64,000 nt of DNA from Halomonas sp. QHL1 (lineage in GTDB: Bacteria; Pseudomonadota; Gammaproteobacteria; Pseudomonadales; Halomonadaceae): assembly GCF_001882345.1 (NCBI RefSeq), contig NZ_MINL01000001.1:2255705-2319704 (forward strand). Direction: 5' to 3'. Numbering within the stretch: position 1 is the first letter of the stretch; every line of letters starts with the position of its first letter. Position numbers and translations under genes: made by a program. Positions 59,106 to 64,000 of this stretch are shown here, one piece after another. The notes under the pieces are model-generated. The model was not told where the DNA came from. It worked only from the letters and a program-made list of their open reading frames with translations, and searched no databases.

Positions 59106-59753
59106 TTAGACGGCCAATCGACTGGCTTTGCGCTCAGCCAGGCGTTGAAGCCAGACCAGCAGGCTGATGATCAGCATATACAGCACCGCGGCCGCTAAAA
59201 TCGGCGGCAGAGGGTCGTAGGTCACCGCTGAAATGCGGTTGGTCACGCGGGTCAGGTCGACAACACCGATGACCGCAATGGCGGGGCTGCCTTTGATTAG
59301 AAACGACATCTCATTGACTAAGCCCGGCAGGCTGGTAATGGTGATTTGCGGCAGCATAATGCGGCGAAAATAGACCCACGGCGTCATGCCAATGGCCAGG
59401 GCCGCCTCACGCTGCTCTTTGGAGAAGTTGTTAAAGGCAGAGCGCCAAATTTCGGCGTTAAAGGCGGTGGTATTGAGGGTTAGCGCAATAATACCGGCCA
59501 CATTGCGGTTGAGATTAATGCCCATGGTCGGTGCGGTTAGGAAGATAAACAGCACCAGCGTTACCAGCGGCGTGGCCCTTGCTAAGCTAATATAAACGCC
59601 TAGCAGCTGATGCAGAACGGGGATTTTGGCCACTCTTAACAAGGCAATCAGCAACCCCATTACCACACCGATGGCAATGGATATGCCGGATATCCAAAGC
59701 GTTGTCCAGGCGCCCTGGATGAGAAGCCCCCATGCGCTACTGTCCATGCTCAC
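59106..59753 (-). CDS. Amino-acid ABC transporter permease 1
   Basis: 215 residues, about five helices, HisQ-like. LIQGAWTTLWISGISIAIGVVMGLLIALLRV at the start; EAA loop IWRSAFNNFSKEQREAALAIGMTPWVYFRRIMLPQI. Begins 59 bases after the binding-protein gene, with a hairpin in the gap. Confidence 0.92.
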   Translation of the reverse strand: MSMDSSAWGLLIQGAWTTLWISGISIAIGVVMGLLIALLRVAKIPVLHQLLGVYISLARATPLVTLVLFIFLTAPTMGINLNRNVAGIIALTLNTTAFNAEIWRSAFNNFSKEQREAALAIGMTPWVYFRRIMLPQITITSLPGLVNEMSFLIKGSPAIAVIGVVDLTRVTNRISAVTYDPLPPILAAAVLYMLIISLLVWLQRLAERKASRLAV

Positions 59754-59771
59754 CCCCTAATTCGCGATAAG

Positions 59772-59796
59772 AAAACCGCCGCCCAGGCTGGGCGGC
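59772..59796 (-). terminator. Intra-operonic hairpin after the binding-protein gene
   Basis: On the minus strand, GCCGCCCA-GCC-TGGGCGGC (59796-59778) is followed by GGTTTTC. A leaky terminator or 3'-stabilising hairpin here would give more binding protein than permease, as in many ABC operons. Confidence 0.6.
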
Positions 59797-59812
59797 AGGC
59801 GAATGTGATGGC

Positions 59813-60670
59813 TTACATTTCGGCCATTTCGTGGAACTCTTCCACTGAGGTGATAGGTGTTACCGGCAGGTCATCAAATGACTCGCCAAACCACTTTTCC
59901 TGCAGCTCGGCTAGACGGCCAGAATCACGCAGGTGGCTCATAAAGTCGGTGATATAGGTCAGCAGCTCGGGGCTGTCTTTAGGCATTGGCCAGGCCACGA
60001 AGCCTGGGCCGGAAACGGCTTGGCCCGCCTCAAAGACGTCAGAGCGCTCACGGATCAGGTCGTTAACCGGCACGATTGAGTTAATCACGTAATCGACACG
60101 GCCGTTGGCGAGATCCGCATAGATTTCTGGATAGGCCTCATACTCCATTACGTCGCCCAGCTCGCCACCGCTCTCTTCCAGCATGACCTCGAGTTCTGGC
60201 AGGCGCGATAGCAGTGCACTGCCCGCCTGAACGCCCAACGTCATGCCGCTTAAATCTTCAATGCTGTTGATACGATCATCGCCCGCCCGTTTGATGTAGA
60301 AGTGCTGGGCAGAGGCGAACGGCGGTGCGTAGTTAAAGACACGCAGGCGTTCATCGGTCACCGAGGCGCCGGTAAGTGCCATATCGTACTGGCCCGATGA
60401 AACCGACGCCAAGAGCCCTGTCCACGGCAGAATATCCTGGCGGACTTCAAAGTCAGCGTAGTCTTCCAGCTCAATCAATATATCTTTGATAAAGCCATCA
60501 GGGTCGCTACCACTCATAAAGTTGAACGGCGCGTAGTTATCTTCGGTGGCCACGCTCATGTAGCCACGGCTCTCTATTTCTTCTAAGTCCGCAGCAGACA
60601 CGGCTAATGACACGCCTAAAGCAAGGACACCAACGCTTAGCGCGGAGGTTAAAACAGCTACTTTTTTCAT
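59813..60670 (-). CDS. Polar amino-acid ABC transporter binding protein
   Basis: Periplasmic family 3 solute-binding protein, 285 residues with a signal peptide (VLTSALSVGVLALGVSLAVSAADL). RGYMSVATEDNYAPFNFMSGSDPDGFIKDILIELEDYA, LASVSSGQYDMALTGASVTDERLRVFNYAPPF and LSGMTLGVQAGSALLSRLPEL follow the family pattern. Ligand unknown; acidic surface composition fits a halophile. First gene of the ABC operon, divergent from a MocR regulator. Confidence 0.92.
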   Translation of the reverse strand: MKKVAVLTSALSVGVLALGVSLAVSAADLEEIESRGYMSVATEDNYAPFNFMSGSDPDGFIKDILIELEDYADFEVRQDILPWTGLLASVSSGQYDMALTGASVTDERLRVFNYAPPFASAQHFYIKRAGDDRINSIEDLSGMTLGVQAGSALLSRLPELEVMLEESGGELGDVMEYEAYPEIYADLANGRVDYVINSIVPVNDLIRERSDVFEAGQAVSGPGFVAWPMPKDSPELLTYITDFMSHLRDSGRLAELQEKWFGESFDDLPVTPITSVEEFHEMAEM

Positions 60671-60767
60671 CGCCTTATACCCCTAGAGTGGACAATCATC
60701 GCTAACAAAACGGTTACAAGTTGAAAGTGACTTCACCCTAGTTTTTTATCCTCCTCTCGATTAGAGC

Positions 60768-60796
60768 CAGTTGGCGTAAAGTGAAAGGACAGTTGG
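60768..60796. promoter_or_regulatory. CAGTTGG direct repeats, probable MocR operator
   Basis: CAGTTGG at 60768-60774 and 60790-60796, 22 bases apart, lies in the 196-base divergent gap between the ABC operon and the MocR gene, within 100 bases of the regulator start. The assignment follows the two-turn repeat habit of MocR proteins. Confidence 0.45.
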
Positions 60797-60866
60797 TTAT
60801 CACAAAGCTGGCACGAAAGATGCTTAGGTTTAAGAAAGAGAGGGTTTGTTTGAGAGGGAGGAGTGC

Positions 60867-62354
60867 ATGACAACGCTGTGCCTTGAGGTCGATCCTAATG
60901 CTTCCACCTGCCTGCAAGAACAGCTGCGCGAAACGCTGTTAGAAGCGATTCGTATGGGGAGTTTACCCAGCGAGGACGCGCTGCCCTCATGCCGCAAGCT
61001 GTCGCAACAGCTGGGGATTTCGCGTAATACGGTGGCGATTGTTTACGAAAAGCTGGTCGAGGATGGCTATTTAATAAGTCGTCCCCGTAGCGGCTACTAT
61101 TTGCACCCTGATTATAACGAGCCTCACTCAACGCTTAATTCATCACTAACAGCGTTAACCGAGCACAATAAAGACGCCATAAGCGCACCAAACTGGCACA
61201 AACGGATTACTCAACGCCCTACTAACTACCAAGGAATTCTCAAACCCGGTAATTGGTCGGAATATGCCTATCCGTTTATTTATGGCCAGTTAGATACGCG
61301 ACTTTTTCCGTTAGCCCAGTGGCGCGATGTTTCTCGGCGCTTATTGAGTTCGCAACGCGATAAACCCTGGCTGCGGGATCGTGTTGACCAGGACGACCCG
61401 CTCCTGATTGAGCAATTGCGCAAACGTATTTTGCCGCGCCGGGGAATTTTTGCTCGCTCAGAAGAGATTCTGATCACCATGGGAACGCAAAATGCGCTCT
61501 ATCTGATCGCGCAACTGCTCTGCCATCGGGGCACCCGCGTAGCCCTGGAATCCCCCGGTTACCGCGAGGCAATGAATGTGTTTGCTCAGCGCGGCGCCAG
61601 CCTGCAGTACCAAACCGTGGATACGCAAGGAATGTGTCTTGAGGGGTCTCAGCAGTGTGACTATCTGTATGTCATGCCCAGTCATCAGGTGCCCACCGGG
61701 GTGACCATGAGCCGCGAGCGGCGCGAGGCTTTGCTGGCCCAGCTACCCCATCGCGACCAAATCGTGATTGAGGATGACTACGACGCCGAGATTCATGGCG
61801 ACCAGTTCGCGCTGCCAGCGCTCAAAGCCAGCGCGCAGAGCGCCCGAATCATCTACATGGGCAGCTTATCCAAAGCGCTCTCGCCGGGGCTGCGCATGGG
61901 TTATGTAGTAGCCGATGCCGAAGTGATCGACGAGCTGCGAGCGCTGCGACGCATGATGTACCGGCACCCTCCCGCGGCGTTGCAACACCAGCTGGCCCAG
62001 TTTATTTCTCAAGGCTATTACGAGCGCTACCTCAAACTTCACGTAGAGGAAATCGACCGGCGGCGGGACGCGATGCGCATTGCCATTGATCAGGCCTTGC
62101 CCGGCTGCCTCAGCCATAGCAGCAATCGCTCCAGCGCCTTCTGGATGGAAGCGGATGCTAGCATCGATACTCAGCGGCTAGCCTGGCATGCCGCACAGCG
62201 GGGTGTGCTGATTGAATCCGGCTTCCAGCACTTCTTCGATGCCGCCCCGCCACGGCGCTTTTTCCGCTTAGGGTTTGGCGCCATCGAGAGTGAGCGTATC
62301 GACCCAGGCATACAGCGCCTGGGCCTCGCCTACGATAACGCCCTGAGTACTTAA
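60867..62354 (+). CDS. MocR-type regulator (GntR/aminotransferase)
   Basis: 495 residues from the ATG at 60867 behind GGGAGGAG. Winged helix: LQEQLRETLLEAIRMGSLPSEDALPSCRKLSQQLGISRNTVAIVYEKLVEDGYLISRPRSGYYL; aminotransferase domain with ITMGTQNALYLIAQLLCHRGTRVALESPGYREAMNVF, DQIVIEDDYDAEIHGD and PLP Lys in YMGSLSKALSPGLRMGYVV. Lies between an amino-acid ABC operon and a class III aminotransferase gene; it probably controls one or both. Related types include TauR, PdxR and EnuR; the exact one is not assignable. Confidence 0.88.
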   Translation: MTTLCLEVDPNASTCLQEQLRETLLEAIRMGSLPSEDALPSCRKLSQQLGISRNTVAIVYEKLVEDGYLISRPRSGYYLHPDYNEPHSTLNSSLTALTEHNKDAISAPNWHKRITQRPTNYQGILKPGNWSEYAYPFIYGQLDTRLFPLAQWRDVSRRLLSSQRDKPWLRDRVDQDDPLLIEQLRKRILPRRGIFARSEEILITMGTQNALYLIAQLLCHRGTRVALESPGYREAMNVFAQRGASLQYQTVDTQGMCLEGSQQCDYLYVMPSHQVPTGVTMSRERREALLAQLPHRDQIVIEDDYDAEIHGDQFALPALKASAQSARIIYMGSLSKALSPGLRMGYVVADAEVIDELRALRRMMYRHPPAALQHQLAQFISQGYYERYLKLHVEEIDRRRDAMRIAIDQALPGCLSHSSNRSSAFWMEADASIDTQRLAWHAAQRGVLIESGFQHFFDAAPPRRFFRLGFGAIESERIDPGIQRLGLAYDNALST

Positions 62355-62362
62355 CCTATCAT

Positions 62363-63709
62363 CTAGCGTGATGCCGTATAGTTTTTCAACACGCGATCCA
62401 GGATGGCTAAACCTTCCTCTACTTCAGCGGCCGTCACGATACACGGCGGTACCACATGGATGCGGTTCTCAACGGTAAAGACCAGCAGGCCGTTTTCCAT
62501 CAATTGCTGCTTGAGTTTCAACACCTCCGCCCCTGGCAGTGGCGTTTTGTAAACCGGATCGCTGACGAGTTCCAAAGCATGAAACACACCAACACCCCGC
62601 CAATCACCGATGATGGCATAGCGCTCGGCAAGCTGTTGCAACCCTGCGGCCAACGGCCCATTACCCATCGCGTCAGCGTTTTCAACCACGCCCTCAGCTT
62701 CCATCGCATCCAGGGTCGCAACTATCGCCGCCATTGCCAGCGGGTGACCGGAATACGTTAGGCCGCCGACAAAAAAGTGGTCATCGAAATAGCGTGAGAT
62801 GGGTTCAGAAATAATCACGCCCCCGGCAGGCACATAGCCCGAGTTCACCCCTTTGGCGAAGACGATTAAGTCCGGTGCCATGTCGTAATGCTCAAAGGCG
62901 AACCAGCGCCCAGTGCGACCGAAGCCAGCCATTACTTCATCGAGAATCAGCACAATGCCGAACTCATCGGCGAGTTTTCTAACGCCCTGAAGATACGCTT
63001 TCGGAGGTAACAGCACGCCAGCAGTACCGGGAATGGTCTCCAGCAGGATGGCCGCCACCGCGTTCGCACCTTCGCACTCAATCACCCGGCGCAGGTGTTG
63101 CAGCGCCCGCTCACACTCCTCCTCTTCATTGCGCGCCCAAAACTCGCTGCGATAGAGGTAAGGGTTGAAGAAGTGCACGTGGCCACTGGCATACTCGTTG
63201 GGCACCCGCCGCCAGTCACCGGTGGCGGCAATCGCTGAACCGGTATTGCCGTGATAAGAGCGGTAGGCGGATAGTATTTTGCTTCGCCCGGTATAAAGGC
63301 GCGCCATACGGATGGCGTTCTCGTTGGCATCGGCCCCCGCATTGGTGAAAAACACCTTACTAAAGCCAGCGGGCGCTTTGGCGATAATACGCTTGGCCGC
63401 CTCACCCCGGGCTAAGTTGGCATGGGCTGGGGCGATGGTACACAGGCTCGCGGCCTGGGCTTGAATCGCGCTTACCACCTTGGGATGCTGATGGCCGATA
63501 TTGGTATTGACTAACTGGCTACTAAAATCCAGATACGAGCGCCCCACATAGTCCCACACGCGACACCCTTCAGCCCCTGCAATCACCATGGGGTCTAAAC
63601 TGCCTTGCTGCGCCCAGGAGTGGAACACATACTGGCGGTCTAAGGTGTGTACATAAGTATTATCCACACCGCTTTCGGGTGGATGTGAAGCGGCAATATT
63701 GGTATTCAT
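62363..63709 (-). CDS. Class III aminotransferase of unknown substrate
   Basis: PLP-dependent transaminase, about 448 residues from the ATG at 63709; the frame is open 42 residues further but without similarity. Motifs: GRSYLDFSSQLVNTNIGHQHPKVVSAIQAQA, VFFTNAGADANENAIRMARLYTGRSKILSAYRSYHGNTG, FGIVLILDEVMAGFGRTGRWFAFEHYDMAPDLIVFAKGVNSGYVPAGGVI (PLP Lys in FAKG). Convergent with the MocR regulator gene (stops 8 bases apart). Amino-donor substrate unknown; taurine, hypotaurine and diamine transaminases share this type. Confidence 0.87.
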   Translation of the reverse strand: MNTNIAASHPPESGVDNTYVHTLDRQYVFHSWAQQGSLDPMVIAGAEGCRVWDYVGRSYLDFSSQLVNTNIGHQHPKVVSAIQAQAASLCTIAPAHANLARGEAAKRIIAKAPAGFSKVFFTNAGADANENAIRMARLYTGRSKILSAYRSYHGNTGSAIAATGDWRRVPNEYASGHVHFFNPYLYRSEFWARNEEEECERALQHLRRVIECEGANAVAAILLETIPGTAGVLLPPKAYLQGVRKLADEFGIVLILDEVMAGFGRTGRWFAFEHYDMAPDLIVFAKGVNSGYVPAGGVIISEPISRYFDDHFFVGGLTYSGHPLAMAAIVATLDAMEAEGVVENADAMGNGPLAAGLQQLAERYAIIGDWRGVGVFHALELVSDPVYKTPLPGAEVLKLKQQLMENGLLVFTVENRIHVVPPCIVTAAEVEEGLAILDRVLKNYTASR

Positions 63710-63956
63710 AGCAAGTACCCTAATTAATCCGTTAACAAAAAGCGTGCTTGCCAGCCTAGTGAGTCCGCCGGTTAGGCTGTAGGGCCAGTCGTTACGAGCC
63801 AACGGGACAGGCGTAGTGGAAAACAGCGATGTCACAATGGCAGCCGCTAACTGGCTCTAAAGGCTTGAACCAGCGTTGCTTACAGTGATGTAAGAACGCG
63901 CCCATCGCCTTTAATTATTTGCCTTTAAATAGCTTGAATAACGTGGAGATACTGCA

Positions 63957-64000
63957 ATGCCTAGCGTACTTATTACCGGAGCGACGTCAGGGTTTGGCAA
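63957..64000 (+). CDS. Short-chain dehydrogenase/reductase, N-terminus only
   Basis: The last 44 bases encode MPSVLITGATSGFG, the glycine-rich NAD(P)-binding motif (TGATSGFG) of SDR enzymes, reminiscent of YdfG. GGAG lies eight bases before the ATG. The gene continues beyond the window. Divergent from the aminotransferase gene. Confidence 0.8.
   Translation, partial: MPSVLITGATSGFG

Noticed and set aside
1-64000. CRISPR arrays, insertion sequences, prophage, tRNA or rRNA genes
   Set aside because: No regularly spaced identical repeats with spacers, no transposase or integrase-like proteins, and no tRNA cloverleaf or rRNA sequence were recognised on either strand.

Overview
The window looks like one chromosomal stretch of a moderately GC-rich gammaproteobacterium, most likely a Halomonas or close relative (Halomonadaceae). 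The protein repertoire fits: many amino-acid and amine catabolic genes, several MocR-type regulators, an E. coli-like FbaB, YbiT, AidB and CodBA. This is inferred from protein resemblance only; no rRNA or tRNA is present. No phage, insertion sequence or CRISPR array was seen.

Layout. 0-2.6 kb: an RND efflux operon (permease cut by the window edge, plus a lipoprotein adaptor) divergent from its TetR repressor, with a 28-bp perfect palindrome between them. 2.6-5.9 kb: an unusual operon of a membrane diguanylate cyclase with two GltI-like binding proteins and no permease. 6.2-10.9 kb: codB-codA, an acetyltransferase, tag and phosphatidylcholine synthase. 10.9-15 kb: a MocR regulator divergent from a DUF1127 gene, two small heat-shock proteins behind a sigma32-like promoter, and fbaB. 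15.1-20.2 kb: a beta-alanine/carbamoyl-beta-alanine catabolic block (TetR, mmsA, aminotransferase, carbamoylase).

20.2-33.6 kb is the most distinctive segment: a seven-gene operon frdABCD-menBCE, a divergent dicarboxylate carrier with an FNR/ANR-type site between them, then menFDH and divergent menA. Together they encode fumarate reductase with nearly the whole o-succinylbenzoate menaquinone pathway, that is, a self-contained fumarate-respiration module. This is unexpected in a family usually described by ubiquinone-9.

33.6-37.2 kb: a small monooxygenase, a photolyase-family gene ending in a sliding-clamp-like motif, and a short AT-rich accessory patch (two minus-strand genes separated by an attC-like hairpin) bracketed by diverged copies of the photolyase 3' end. 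37.2-43.1 kb: a GABA cluster (gabT, gabD, APC permease, divergent GabR-like MocR). 43.2-53.6 kb: housekeeping and accessory genes, including a lipoprotein transglycosylase preceded by clustered DnaA-box-like 9-mers, TauE/SafE, a creatinase-like M24 protein, an old-yellow-enzyme, TspO, a ZipA-domain-like membrane protein, YbiT, a CbiX-like protein, ChaC, HPP and YciI. 53.8-57.5 kb: AidB-like dehydrogenase, a tandem glycine riboswitch in front of a DadA-type oxidase, and a ParE-type toxin-antitoxin pair. 57.6-64 kb: a polar amino-acid ABC importer, a third MocR regulator, a class III aminotransferase and the start of an SDR gene.

Functionally the window joins nitrogen-compound scavenging (cytosine, beta-alanine, GABA, glycine/D-amino acids, polar amino acids) with an anaerobic electron-transport block. 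Start codons were chosen mainly by ribosome-binding sites and family length, so several differ from the longest open frame.
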